A stretch of 64,000 nt of DNA, taken from positions 2,218,763-2,282,762 of the forward strand of contig JADJXH010000004.1 of assembly GCA_016715895.1 (NCBI GenBank), in the 5' to 3' direction. Of this stretch, positions 41,974 through 51,104 are shown piece by piece (positions within the stretch are counted from its first letter, which is position 1; every line of letters begins with the position of its first letter). The notes beneath the pieces are model-generated. The model searched no databases. It was not told where the DNA came from and was given only the letters and a program-made list of their open reading frames with translations. This DNA is from Flavobacteriales bacterium (GTDB taxonomy: Bacteria > Bacteroidota > Bacteroidia > Flavobacteriales_F > PHOS-HE28). Both the position numbers and the translations under genes were made by a program.

Positions 41974-42463
41974 ACCTTGTCGCGGCGGCCCAGCTCCACG
42001 CTGATGTGCTCCTGCAGGGTGGTGCTGAGGGTGAGCCCCACGATGTCCGCCCGGATCGGGAAGGTGCGATGCCTCCGGTCCACCAGCACCACGGTGGTAA
42101 GGCGCTTCACGGGCACCTGCACGAGGTGCGCCGCCGCATGCATCAGGGTGCGGCCGCTCATGAGCACATCGTCCACCAGCACCACCGCCCGGCCCTTCAA
42201 GCGCTCCGGCGGAGCGGAGAGGCCGATGGGATGCGCGTGTGGAGCATCCTTGTCAAGGGTCAGTTCGAGGACGTCGACGGTGAACGGTGCGATGTCCGCC
42301 AGCAGCTGGGCGAGGCGTGCGGCCAGCTTGATGCCGCGGCCGCTGATGCCCACGAGCACCACATCGCGCTCGCGATGGTGTTCCTCGTGCAACTGATGCG
42401 CGATGCGTTCAAGCTTGCGCCTGACCTGGTCTGATCGAGGACGATCGTGGTGGTGGCGGCCAT
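41961..42463 (-). CDS. PyrR-like phosphoribosyltransferase (frameshifted near the start)
   Basis: About 168 codons when repaired. PRPP loop VVLVDDVLMSGRTLMHAA; first residues MAATTTIVLDQ then, after one missing base near 42430, QVRRKLERIAHQLHEEH. This is a second, shorter PRTase related to PyrR but without its longer N-terminal region; the product may be involved in purine or pyrimidine salvage. TACCTTGC at 42471-42478 (minus) is 7 nt before the ATG. Confidence 0.85.
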
Positions 42464-42491
42464 GCGGGGTGCAAGGTAGCGGTGCGGCCGG

Positions 42492-43754
42492 TCAGGGGCG
42501 CACCACCAGGCCCCGCCATCCACCGCCATCCACAGCCTGAAAGGTCCACAGGAGCGGCCCAGCGGCCCCCGTCACGGAAAGGCGCACCAGGCCCGGTCCG
42601 GCGATCGTCCGTTCGGCGGCGAGGCGGCCATCGGCATGCATCAGGCGTAGCAGCCCTGCACCCGTGGCGTCCAGGTGAAAGGCCTCCGCATCGCACCAGG
42701 CGCGGGGCGTGGACGTGCCTCCTTCCGGTACCGATACACCGCCCACGAAGAGCTCCATGCTGCTGGAGTCCGTTCGGCCGCAGGCGTCGGTCACCACGTG
42801 CCACACGGTGTACGTGCCCGACGCTCCGTACACATGGTCCGGGTCGGACACCACACTGGTACCGCCATCCCCGAAGGACCACAGGTGGGTGAGCGCCGCT
42901 GGCTCCGTGCTGGCGAACTGGACCGACCCGGCCCCGAGGTCAACGTACGTGAAGCCCGCATCCGGGTCCATCGCGCCGATGTCCCAGGTGTCGAGGCTGT
43001 CGAGCACCACGGCCTCGACCGCCAGTTGCAACAGTCCGGCGGTGTCGGGATGCAGAACGGCAGGGTGGTAGGCCCCCACAGGGCTGCGGCGGAAGAAGGT
43101 GGCGTACATGGTACAGGCCACCAGGTAACTGCCGGCCATGGACGGGTGGCTGCCATCGGCGGCGTAGAGGTTGATGCCGGGATGCTGGTCGCGGACGTGC
43201 GACCACGCCGCGCCGGCCGCGGCGCATTCCGCCACGTTGTCGGTCGCCATCTGCAGGTAGCGCTCACGCAGCAGGGCCTGCATGCCGGCATAGGTGCACA
43301 CGGGAGGCCAGTTGGCGCAGTTCTGCTGGTCGCCGTCCTGCCGGCCCCAGGTCATGTAGAACACGGGCGTGGTGCAGCTGTCGTTCGCGCGGATGGCGTT
43401 CACCAGTTGCGTGGCGAAGGGAAAGACCTCCACCTCCACCTGGGCCAGCGGGAAGCTCGGACGCTGGCTCTGCTCCTGCAGCACCACGAAGTCCCAGGGC
43501 TGCGCATCGATCAGGGCGAGGCTGGTGGGGTTCGTGGAATGCTGCTCGAAGGTGTGGCCCCCGGGCATGTTCGAGGCCACCTCCACCGTGTCGCCGAGGC
43601 TTTCGGCCACCTGTTCCACCAGCGTGGGCAGGGTGTTCACCCCGGTATAGCTGTTGCCCAGGAAGAGGATGCGGGTGGTCTGCGCCTCGGCCGGGGGGGT
43701 GAAGGAGGCCACGGCGAGCGCGCCGGCCAGGGGGAGGAGGCGGGAACGATGCAT
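42492..43754 (-). CDS. Secreted SGNH/GDSL hydrolase-like protein with PKD domain
   Basis: 420 residues. Signal peptide MHRSRLLPLAGALAVASFTPPAEA; SGNH-type domain to ~270 with ILFLGNSYTGVNTLP (catalytic-type Ser) and the Asp/His pair in AADGSHPSMAGSY; PKD domain at ~300-355 (LWSFGDGGTSVVSDPDHVYGASGTYTV); C-terminal ~65 residues resemble a diverged sorting domain. Likely an exported esterase or carbohydrate deacetylase. Substrate unknown. Confidence 0.85.
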   Translation of the reverse strand: MHRSRLLPLAGALAVASFTPPAEAQTTRILFLGNSYTGVNTLPTLVEQVAESLGDTVEVASNMPGGHTFEQHSTNPTSLALIDAQPWDFVVLQEQSQRPSFPLAQVEVEVFPFATQLVNAIRANDSCTTPVFYMTWGRQDGDQQNCANWPPVCTYAGMQALLRERYLQMATDNVAECAAAGAAWSHVRDQHPGINLYAADGSHPSMAGSYLVACTMYATFFRRSPVGAYHPAVLHPDTAGLLQLAVEAVVLDSLDTWDIGAMDPDAGFTYVDLGAGSVQFASTEPAALTHLWSFGDGGTSVVSDPDHVYGASGTYTVWHVVTDACGRTDSSSMELFVGGVSVPEGGTSTPRAWCDAEAFHLDATGAGLLRLMHADGRLAAERTIAGPGLVRLSVTGAAGPLLWTFQAVDGGGWRGLVVRP

Positions 43755-43805
43755 GTGTTGGTGACGAAGTTCGGTCGCAACGGCGTTGTCCGGTACCTTG
43801 ACCGC

Positions 43806-44549
43806 ATGGAGCTGTTGTGGTTCGCACTGCTGTTGGTGCTGGCCGAAGTGCTGGGCACGGTGGGCGGCTTCGGCTCGAGCATGCTGGTGATGCCCATCGC
43901 GGGATGGTTCCTGCCCTTCACCGAGGCCCTCGGGCTCACCGCGGTGTTCCACGTGTTCAGCAATGTGTCCAAAGTGATCCTGTTCCGTCAGGGCTTCTCA
44001 TGGCGGGTGTTCCTGCCGATGGTGCTGCCCGCGGTGGGCGGGGTGTACATCGGAGCCCGGCTCACCGGCGTGGCCGATGGGTCGATGCTCACGCTGCTCC
44101 TGGGCGTGCTGCTGGTGCTGCTCAGCGGGGTGTTCCTGCTCTTCCCCACCGCCCGGGTGGAGCCCACCATGCGCAACGCCGTGCTCGGCGGTGGCCTCTC
44201 CGGGCTGGTGGCCGGACTGGTGGGCACGGGTGGTGCGATCCGCGGGGTCACCCTCGCCGCGTTCGGTCTGGAGCGATCGGCGTTCGTCTGCACATCGGCC
44301 TGGATCGATCTCGGGGTCGACCTCACCAGGTCGGTGGTCTACATCGAGCAGGGCTACGTGAACGAACGGGTATGGACCTGGCTCCCGGTGCTGGCGGCGG
44401 TGAGCGTGGTGGGTTCGTGGGCGGGCCGTTCGCTGCTGCGCCGCATCCCGCAGGACCGGTTCAGGACCTGGGTGCTGCTGTTGGTGATGCTGATCGGCCT
44501 GTACCTCCTGGGCCGTCAGGCATGGCCGTTCCTGCTGGCCGCCATCTGA
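43806..44549 (+). CDS. TauE/SafE (TSUP) family membrane exporter
   Basis: 247 residues, about eight membrane helices, starting LLWFALLLVLAEVLGTVGGFGSSMLVMPI, with the second-half repeat GGGLSGLVAGLVGTGGAIRGV typical of the family. Relatives carry sulfite, sulfonates or organic anions across the inner membrane. A TACCTTGA element ends 4 nt before the ATG. Divergent from the GDSL gene, 51 nt apart. Confidence 0.88.
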   Translation: MELLWFALLLVLAEVLGTVGGFGSSMLVMPIAGWFLPFTEALGLTAVFHVFSNVSKVILFRQGFSWRVFLPMVLPAVGGVYIGARLTGVADGSMLTLLLGVLLVLLSGVFLLFPTARVEPTMRNAVLGGGLSGLVAGLVGTGGAIRGVTLAAFGLERSAFVCTSAWIDLGVDLTRSVVYIEQGYVNERVWTWLPVLAAVSVVGSWAGRSLLRRIPQDRFRTWVLLLVMLIGLYLLGRQAWPFLLAAI

Positions 44550-44555
44550 AGCCCG

Positions 44556-44954
44556 TCACCGCGTGCGGACCTCCGCCTTGGAGCCGCCGTTCAGCCGGCT
44601 GTCCGGAAAGCGGCTTCCGGTGTACTTGATGATCCGGTCGAACAGTTCGACGGTCTCCGGCTCCAGCCGGCGGAAGCGGATGCACGAACGCCCGTGGTCA
44701 TACGCCTTCAGGTCCTTGTTGAAGGCGTCGAGCAGGTCGTGATGCATGATGTAGAGCGCCATGAAGCTCTTCTGGTTGCCCACCGCGCAGAAGGCCGTCC
44801 CGTCCAGCAGATAGGTGGGCAGGCCGTTGCGCAGTTCCTCGGTGACACGCGGGAACGCGCGAAGCACCAGGCGTCGCACGTGCGTGAGCGCGGCACGCCG
44901 ATCCTCCGGCAGGGCGTCGAAGTAGGCTTCGCAGGTGGAGGCGTCGATGCGCAT
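44556..44954 (-). CDS. DUF1801 family protein
   Basis: 132 residues. The pattern FDALPEDRRAALTHVRRLVLRAFPRVTEELRNGLPTYLLDG, ALYIMHHDLL and the ending CIRFRRLEPETVELFDRII matches the YdhG/DUF1801 fold, a small alpha/beta domain of unknown activity. Tail-to-tail with the TSUP gene with 6 nt between. Confidence 0.85.
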   Translation of the reverse strand: MRIDASTCEAYFDALPEDRRAALTHVRRLVLRAFPRVTEELRNGLPTYLLDGTAFCAVGNQKSFMALYIMHHDLLDAFNKDLKAYDHGRSCIRFRRLEPETVELFDRIIKYTGSRFPDSRLNGGSKAEVRTR

Positions 44955-45036
44955 GGCGGGGCGTGAAGATCGGTGCTGGACCGATGCGCGGGCGTAGCCG
45001 GGTTACGACGGGGCGCGCTGAGGCCGTGCGCGACGG

Positions 45037-45618
45037 TCAGTCGCGCGGCGCCTCGATCCACAGTTCACGGCCACTGCGCGGCGCGATGGAGTTGTGGCAG
45101 GCCGTGAAACGCACCCGTGGGAACACGGGCTTGAACAAGGCCTCGTACTCCACCTGCGAGCCTCCGAAGGGAGGCCTGTCGCTGTTCAGCGGATCGTCGA
45201 ACAGCACACCGACCAGCTTGCCGCCGGGCCGCAGCATGCGATGCATGGCGCGCACATAGTCCGGTCGCAACACCGGGTCGAGCGCGCAGAAGCAGGTCTG
45301 TTCGATGATGCGGTCGTAGCTGCCTTCGTGCCGGAAGAGATCGCCCACCAGGAGGTGTTCCTTCGGGAAGTCGGGGCAGCGGGCGAGCAGGTCCTTGAAG
45401 GGCGCGTCGGTGAGGTCGATCACGAACACGTTCCGGAAGCCGAGGCGGTGGGCGTGTTCCGCCTCGTAGGCGCGGCCCGCGCCGGGGAACAACAGGCGCA
45501 GGTCCTTGTCCGTCAGCTGATCGAGATAGGCCCTCAGCGGGGTGGAAGGCGCACCAAGGTCCCAGCCGGTGTCGCCGGCCTGATAGCGCTCCTCCCAGAA
45601 GTTCCGATCCAGTTGCAT
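45037..45618 (-). CDS. Thiopurine methyltransferase-like SAM-dependent methyltransferase
   Basis: 193 residues. FWEERYQAGDTGWDLGAPSTPL, the SAM-binding LLFPGAGRAYEAEHAHRLG, and EQTCFCALDP belong to the TPMT superfamily, whose bacterial members methylate thiols, halides or selenium/tellurium compounds. Start at 45618 follows a GATCTTCG element (45623-45630, minus) by 4 nt. A 10-bp dyad lies between it and the divergent symporter gene. Confidence 0.88.
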   Translation of the reverse strand: MQLDRNFWEERYQAGDTGWDLGAPSTPLRAYLDQLTDKDLRLLFPGAGRAYEAEHAHRLGFRNVFVIDLTDAPFKDLLARCPDFPKEHLLVGDLFRHEGSYDRIIEQTCFCALDPVLRPDYVRAMHRMLRPGGKLVGVLFDDPLNSDRPPFGGSQVEYEALFKPVFPRVRFTACHNSIAPRSGRELWIEAPRD

Positions 45619-45666
45619 GGCCCGAAGATCGGGACATCCGGCGTGCCTCGCTGTGCGGCACGGTGC

Positions 45667-45690
45667 ACGGGACCCGCGACCGGGTCCCGT
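45667..45690. promoter_or_regulatory. Perfect 10-bp dyad between divergent genes
   Basis: ACGGGACCCG (45667-45676), CGAC loop, CGGGTCCCGT (45681-45690). It lies upstream of both divergent genes, ending 9 nt before the TATCTTTG element of the symporter operon. It is more operator-like than terminator-like, since no transcript is expected to end here. Confidence 0.5.
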
Positions 45691-45699
45691 CGATCGGGC

Positions 45700-45707
45700 T
45701 ATCTTTG
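45700..45707 (+). promoter_or_regulatory. -7 promoter element of the symporter-racemase operon
   Basis: TATCTTTG, exact consensus; 84 nt before the proposed TTG start. Confidence 0.6.
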
Positions 45708-45791
45708 CGCAGCTCCCTGGCGCGCGATGCGTGCCCTTTCCGGTCCTCCACCTGCGGGTGCCATGGGCCGTCACCTTCTGAACCGAACGAG

Positions 45792-47240
45792 TTGCACTGG
45801 ATCGACGCCGGTATTTTCCTCCTTTACATGGTCCTCCTGGTGGCCGTGGGTGTGTTCCACATGCGGAGGAATTCCAGCGCCGAGGACTACTTCGTCAGCG
45901 GACGCAACATGGGCCGCTGGCACATCGGGTTGTCCGTGGTGGCCACCGATGTGGGCGGTGGATTCTCCATCGGTCTGGGTGGGCTCGGCTTCGCGATGGG
46001 CCTCAGCGGCTCCTGGATGCTCTTCACCGGATTGATCGGCGCCTGGCTCGCCGCCGTGCTGCCGATCCCGCGGGTGTACGCGCTGGGTAGTGCACAGCGG
46101 CTGCTCACCTTTCCCCAGCTCTTCGGCCATTACTACGACGGCCGTGTCGCGCTTGTCGCGGGCTTCATCTCGGTGGTCGGTTACCTGGGCTTCACCAGTT
46201 CGCAGATCCTGGCCGGTGCCAAGCTCGCCTCCGCGGCCGTGGTGGGCCTCGACCTGCATACGGCACTGGTGGTGATGGGCGCCATCGCCATCGTCTACAC
46301 GGCGCTGGGTGGCATGAGCGCGGTGATCCACACCGATACCGTGCAATGGGTGGTGCTGCTGGCCGGCTTGATCTTCGTTGCGCTCCCGCTGTCGTGGCAG
46401 GCCGTGGGTGGTTGGGAGGTGATCAGCGCCACGCTGGCACCCGAGCTGCTGGCCTTGGACCACATTCGGCCGGTACAACTGCTCAACTGGGCCATCACCA
46501 TCGTGCCCATCTGGTTCGTGGGCATGACGCTCTACCAGCGCATCTACGCCAGCCGCAGTGAACGCGAGGCCCGGCAGGCCTGGTTCATCGCCGGGCTGTT
46601 CGAGTGGCCGGTGATGGCCTTCCTGGGTGTCGTCCTCGGCCTGCTGGCGCGGGTGGCGGCCGAACAGGGGATGTTCGCAGCGCTCTTCCCGCTCGGTGCG
46701 GGCGAGATGGACCCCGAGATCGGTCTGCCGCTGCTGCTGCGCACCATCCTGCCGGTCGGCTTGATGGGCGTGGTGCTCGCCGCCTACTTCAGCGCCATCC
46801 TGTCCACAGCCGACAGCTGCCTGATGGCGGCCAGCGGCAACCTGCTCACGGACATCGTGCTGCGGAAGCGGCAGGACATGCCGGTGAAGCGGCAGCTCCG
46901 GTTATCGCAGGTCTTCACATTGGTGCTCGGGCTGGTGGCCCTGGTCCTGGCCGGCACCATGGAGAACGTGCTCACGCTGATGTTGCACAGCTACGCCTTC
47001 ATGGTCAGCGGTCTGTTGGTACCGCTGGTAGCCGCGGTCTTCTTCGGGCAGCGGCACGCACCGGCCGCGCTTGCATCCATGGTGGTCGGCGGGGGCACCA
47101 CCCTGGCGCTCACCACGCTCGCCGTACCGCTTCCGCTGGGCTTGGACGCCAACATCTTCGGGATCGTGGCTTCCTCCCTTTGTTTCACCTCGGTGGTGCG
47201 CCTTGTTCCGGGGCGCGCCGCCGGCATACCCGCCCCTTGA
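45792..47240 (+). CDS. Sodium:solute symporter family transporter
   Basis: 482 residues from a TTG start (LHWIDAGIFLLYMVLLVAVG). About 13 hydrophobic segments and the SSS motifs SAEDYFVSGRNMGRW, GAIAIVYTALGGMSAVIHTDTVQW and the STADSCLMAASGNLLTDI loop. It imports an organic solute with Na+. No in-frame ATG precedes the first helix, so TTG at 45792 is the best start, not proven. The next gene starts at the following base, so it heads a five-gene operon with racemases and an amidohydrolase, hinting at an amino-acid substrate. Confidence 0.88.
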   Translation: MHWIDAGIFLLYMVLLVAVGVFHMRRNSSAEDYFVSGRNMGRWHIGLSVVATDVGGGFSIGLGGLGFAMGLSGSWMLFTGLIGAWLAAVLPIPRVYALGSAQRLLTFPQLFGHYYDGRVALVAGFISVVGYLGFTSSQILAGAKLASAAVVGLDLHTALVVMGAIAIVYTALGGMSAVIHTDTVQWVVLLAGLIFVALPLSWQAVGGWEVISATLAPELLALDHIRPVQLLNWAITIVPIWFVGMTLYQRIYASRSEREARQAWFIAGLFEWPVMAFLGVVLGLLARVAAEQGMFAALFPLGAGEMDPEIGLPLLLRTILPVGLMGVVLAAYFSAILSTADSCLMAASGNLLTDIVLRKRQDMPVKRQLRLSQVFTLVLGLVALVLAGTMENVLTLMLHSYAFMVSGLLVPLVAAVFFGQRHAPAALASMVVGGGTTLALTTLAVPLPLGLDANIFGIVASSLCFTSVVRLVPGRAAGIPAP

Positions 47241-47676
47241 ATGGAATTCATCCACCTGGACAGCGCCACCGGGCCGCATCCGCAGTTCACCAACGACCGC
47301 ATCGCACACTTCCTGGAGGTGCATCTGGACCAGTTCGGGTGATCGCAGGGAGGACATCCTGAAATGCCTTGCCTATGTCTTCGATCCACAGCGCGGTGGC
47401 TTCGTGGTGCTGGCCGTGGATGGTGATGCGGTCCAGGGCGCCGTGGTGGTGAACGAGACCGGCATGGGCGGCTACATCCCGGAGAACATCCTGGTGTACA
47501 TCGCGGTGGACCGTGCCTTGCGCGGGCAGGGCCTGGGCCGGAAGCTGATGCAGGAGGCGCTCACGCGCGCGAAGGGTGCCGTCGCGCTGCATGTGGAGCC
47601 GGACAATCCGGCCCGCAAGCTCTACGAGGCGCTCGGCTTCACCAACAAGTACCTCGAAATGCGTCTGCACCGATGA
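47241..47676 (+). CDS. GNAT-family N-acetyltransferase (frameshifted as read)
   Basis: About 145 codons when repaired. N-terminus MEFIHLDSATGPHPQFTNDRIAHFLEVHLDQFG, then one extra T near 47341 before DRREDILKCLAYVFD. The acetyl-CoA motif is VDRALRGQGLGRKLMQEAL and the end is ARKLYEALGFTNKYLEMRL. Acetylates an amino group, substrate unknown. It overlaps the M20 gene start by 4 nt. Confidence 0.85.
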
Positions 47677-48838
47677 AGAGGACGAGCATCCCTTCCCCAG
47701 TGAACGATGGCCTGCTTCGGAAGCTGGTCTACCTGCGTCGAGAACTGCACGCCCATCCGGAGACCGCCATGGAGGAGCACCGGACCGCGGACCGCATCAA
47801 GCGCTACCTCGAAGTGCTGGCCCCCGATGCCCTGCTCACGCACGTGGGCGGAACGGGTGTGCTCGCGCGATTCGACGGCGGCTCGAGCGGTCCCGCGCTG
47901 CTCTTCCGCTGCGAGCTCGATGCGCTGCCCATCGAGGAGGAGAACGACTTCGCGCACCGCTCCACGATCGAGGGCCGGTCGCACAAGTGCGGGCACGATG
48001 GCCACATGGCGATCCTGTGCGGGCTGGCCGAGCGGCTCGCGGCCGAACGACCGGCGAGCGGCAGGGTCTGGCTGCTGTTCCAGCCGGCCGAGGAGAACGG
48101 CCTGGGTGCCGAGGCAGTGCTGGCGGATCCGCGCGTGAAGGGGATGCGGTTCGATCGCGTGTTCGCGCTGCACAACCTGCCGGGTGTTCCCAGGGGAACC
48201 GTGATGCTGCGTCCGGAGAGCTTCACAGCAGCCGTCAACAGCATCATCATCACGCTGAAGGGCAGGACCTCGCATGCCGCCGAACCCGAGCACGGCATCA
48301 ATCCGGCGGCCGCGATGAGCGAGCTCATCACCCGCAGCCTGGCGCTGGACCACAACGTGCCGGCCGATGCGCACATGCGGGTGGTCACCCCCGTGCATGC
48401 ACGCCTCGGCAGCAAGGACTACGGCATCAGCGCGGGCTCCGCCGAGGTGCATCTCACCCTGCGCTGCTGGCATGATGCCGAACTCGAGCGCTTGCAGCGC
48501 GAGGTGGAGGCCATCGCCAACGAAGTGAGCGTCCGGCACCGGCTGAAGCTCGACATCACCTACACCCAGCACTTCCACGCCAACCGCAACGATGCCGCCA
48601 CGGTGGACCTGGTGCGCGAGGCCGTGGAGGCGGAGGGGCTCGCTCACCGGGAGCCGGAGCATCCCTTCAAGTTCGGCGAGGATTTCGGGCTCTTCACCCA
48701 GCGCTTCCCCGGTTGCATGTTCGGGCTGGGGGCGGGGAGGGAACGCCCGCCCTGCACAATCCCGACTACGACTTCCCCGAGGACCTCATCCCGCAGGGCA
48801 TCGCCGTGTTCGAGCGGATCGTCCGCCAACTGACCTGA
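47673..48838 (+). CDS. M20D-family amidohydrolase (N-acyl-amino-acid hydrolase-like; frameshifted near the end)
   Basis: About 388 codons when repaired. LRRELHAHPETAMEEHRTAD, metal motifs CGHDGHMA and QPAEENGLGAEAVL, and the dimerisation domain with GRTSHAAEPEHGINP are those of IAA-amino-acid/hippurate hydrolases. One G is missing near 48737; the tail ALHNPDYDFPEDLIPQGIAVFERIV lies in the next frame. It probably removes acyl groups from amino acids, fitting the neighbouring GNAT and racemase genes. Confidence 0.9.
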
Positions 48839-49987
48839 ATGTTCGAAACGAGCACCATCACCATCAGCCGTAGTGCGCTGCGAAGGAACCTCGCCTTCCT
48901 GCGTCAGCGGCTCAACGGCGCGCGGTTGTGCAGCGTGGTGAAGGGCAATGCGTACGGGCATGGCCTGGACGCCTTCATCCCGCTGGCCATGGAAGAGGGC
49001 GTCGACTACTTCGGGGTGTACTCCGCCGATGAAGCGTGGCATGTGGTGGAGCACCTGCGGAAGTGCCCGGACCTCTTCATCATGGGCATGGTGGAGGTCG
49101 ATGGCCTGGCCTGGGCGGTGGAGCATGGCGTGGAGTTCTGTGTGCACGACCGGCACCGGCTGGAGCAGGCCATCGGCGAGGCGGGCAGGCAGAAGCGCAA
49201 GGCGCGCATCCACATCGAGGTGGAGACCGGCATGCACCGCACCGGCTTCGACCGCACCGCGCTGGGACCCGCGCTGGACCTGATGCGCGCGCATGACGAG
49301 CACATCGAGCTGGTGGGCCTCTTCACCCATTTCGCCGGGGCGGAGAGCAGCAGCAACGATCAGCGCGTCACCGCCCAGATGGCGCACTTCCAACAGGCGC
49401 TCGACCGATCCCATCTGGCCGGCCTGCATCCGACCTATGCCCACCAGGCGTGCAGTGCGGCCGTGATGAACTATCCGCATACGGTGGGGCCGATGGCGCG
49501 CGTCGGCATCATGCAGTACGGCTTCTGGCCCAACCAGGAGACGTGGTTCCGCTACAGCGCGGTGAGCGGTGTGTCCACCGATCCGCTCAAGCGCCTCATC
49601 GGCTGGAAGAGCCGCGTCATGGCCATCACCAGGGTGGCGGCGGGCGGCTTCATCGGATATGGGACGAGCAGTGAAGCGGCGCACGACATGCGCATCGCCG
49701 TGGTGCCGGTGGGCTACGCGCACGGCTTCGACCGCGGGCTCAGCAACCTGGGCCGTGTGCTGGTGCACGGGCAGCAGGCACGGGTCGCCGGCATCGTCAA
49801 CATGAACGCCATCAGCGTGGACATCACCGACATCCCGGGAGTGGAGAAGGGTGACGAGGTCGTCCTCATCGGTGAGCAGGGCGACCATCGCATCACGGTG
49901 GCCAGCTTCAGCGAACTGAGCGAACAGCTCAACTACGAGCTGCTCACGCGCCTGCCGCGCGACATCCCCCGGACGGTCATCCCCTGA
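48839..49987 (+). CDS. alr: Alanine racemase family protein
   Basis: 382 residues. The PLP lysine is K35 in CSVVKGNAYGHG; HTGMHRTGF-type ETGMHRTGFD, MARVGIMQYGFWP, the catalytic-type Tyr in GGFIGYGTSSEA, and PVGYAHGFDRGLSN are present. It interconverts L- and D-amino acids, alanine being the family default; the sequence is diverged from housekeeping Alr, so another substrate is possible. One base follows the M20 stop... the ATG is contiguous with it, indicating coupling. Confidence 0.88.
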   Translation: MFETSTITISRSALRRNLAFLRQRLNGARLCSVVKGNAYGHGLDAFIPLAMEEGVDYFGVYSADEAWHVVEHLRKCPDLFIMGMVEVDGLAWAVEHGVEFCVHDRHRLEQAIGEAGRQKRKARIHIEVETGMHRTGFDRTALGPALDLMRAHDEHIELVGLFTHFAGAESSSNDQRVTAQMAHFQQALDRSHLAGLHPTYAHQACSAAVMNYPHTVGPMARVGIMQYGFWPNQETWFRYSAVSGVSTDPLKRLIGWKSRVMAITRVAAGGFIGYGTSSEAAHDMRIAVVPVGYAHGFDRGLSNLGRVLVHGQQARVAGIVNMNAISVDITDIPGVEKGDEVVLIGEQGDHRITVASFSELSEQLNYELLTRLPRDIPRTVIP

Positions 49988-49990
49988 ACC

Positions 49991-51061
49991 ATGGCCTACC
50001 TGAAGCTCTATCGCGACAAGCTGCGGAGGAACCACGCCGTGCTGCAGCGCTGGTTCGACGGCAACGGCATCGCGTGGGGTGTGGTCACCAAGCTGCTCTG
50101 CGGCAACCGCACCTACCTGCAGGAGCTGGTGGACCTGGGCATCACCGAGATGCACGACACGCGCATCAGCAACCTGAAGGCGATCAAGGCCATCGCGCCC
50201 CAGGTGCAGACCGTCTACATCAAGCCGCCCGCCAAGCGCAGCCTGTCCAGCGTGGTGCGCTATGCGGACGTGAGCTTCAACACGGACCTCTTCACCATCA
50301 AGGGGCTGAGCGAGGAGGCGGTGAGGCAGGGCCGCCATCACAAGATCATCATCATGGTGGAGATGGGCGACCTGCGCGAGGGCGTCATGGGCGAGCACCT
50401 CACGGACTTCTACGCGCAGGTGTTCCAGCTTCCGGGGATCGAGATCATCGGGCTGGGCACCAACCTCAACTGCCTCAACGGCATCATGCCGAGCGCGGAC
50501 AAGCTCATCCAGCTCAGCCTCTACAAGCAGCTCATCGAGGCCCGCTTCGACCGGGTGATCCCCTGGGTGAGCGGCGGCACCACCGTCACCGTGCCCCTGC
50601 TGCTGAACAAGGAATTACCCAAGGGAGTGAACCACTTCCGCATCGGTGAGGCCCTGTTCTTCGGAGCCGATCTCTTCACCGGTGGCTTGCTGCCCGGCAT
50701 GGAGTCCGATGTGTTCAAGCTCTTCGCCGAGGTGATCGAGCTCTACGAGAAGCCGGTGGTGCCCATCGGGGTGCAGGCGGAGAATCCGTCGGGTCACAAG
50801 CCGGAATTCGACGAGGCGGACCGGGGACGCACGTCGTACCGGGCCATCCTCGACATCGGCCTGCTCGATGTGCAACCGGGCTTCCTCATCCCCGAGGACG
50901 AGCATGTGCACATCATCGAGGCCAGCAGCGACATGCTGGTGGTCGATCTGGGCGACAGCCCGCACGACTACCGGGTGGGCGCGGTGATGAGCTTCAGGTT
51001 GCGGTACATGGGCGCGCTGGGCGTGATGAACTCCCGCTACATCGACAAGGTGGTGGAGTAG
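49991..51061 (+). CDS. PLP-dependent racemase of the ornithine-racemase/YhfX type
   Basis: 356 residues. Alanine-racemase-type barrel with the PLP lysine at K34 (WGVVTKLLCGN), VEMGDLREGVM, IIGLGTNLNCLNG and VSGGTTVTVP; this matches the family that includes ornithine racemase. It starts 3 nt after alr. Two different racemases in tandem suggest use of a D-amino acid. An ornithine aminotransferase gene lies 3 kb downstream, but in a separate transcript. Confidence 0.87.
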   Translation: MAYLKLYRDKLRRNHAVLQRWFDGNGIAWGVVTKLLCGNRTYLQELVDLGITEMHDTRISNLKAIKAIAPQVQTVYIKPPAKRSLSSVVRYADVSFNTDLFTIKGLSEEAVRQGRHHKIIIMVEMGDLREGVMGEHLTDFYAQVFQLPGIEIIGLGTNLNCLNGIMPSADKLIQLSLYKQLIEARFDRVIPWVSGGTTVTVPLLLNKELPKGVNHFRIGEALFFGADLFTGGLLPGMESDVFKLFAEVIELYEKPVVPIGVQAENPSGHKPEFDEADRGRTSYRAILDIGLLDVQPGFLIPEDEHVHIIEASSDMLVVDLGDSPHDYRVGAVMSFRLRYMGALGVMNSRYIDKVVE

Positions 51062-51104
51062 CCCCACCGCGCCGCGGTGGGTGATGGGCGGCCGGCGCCG
51101 CGCC

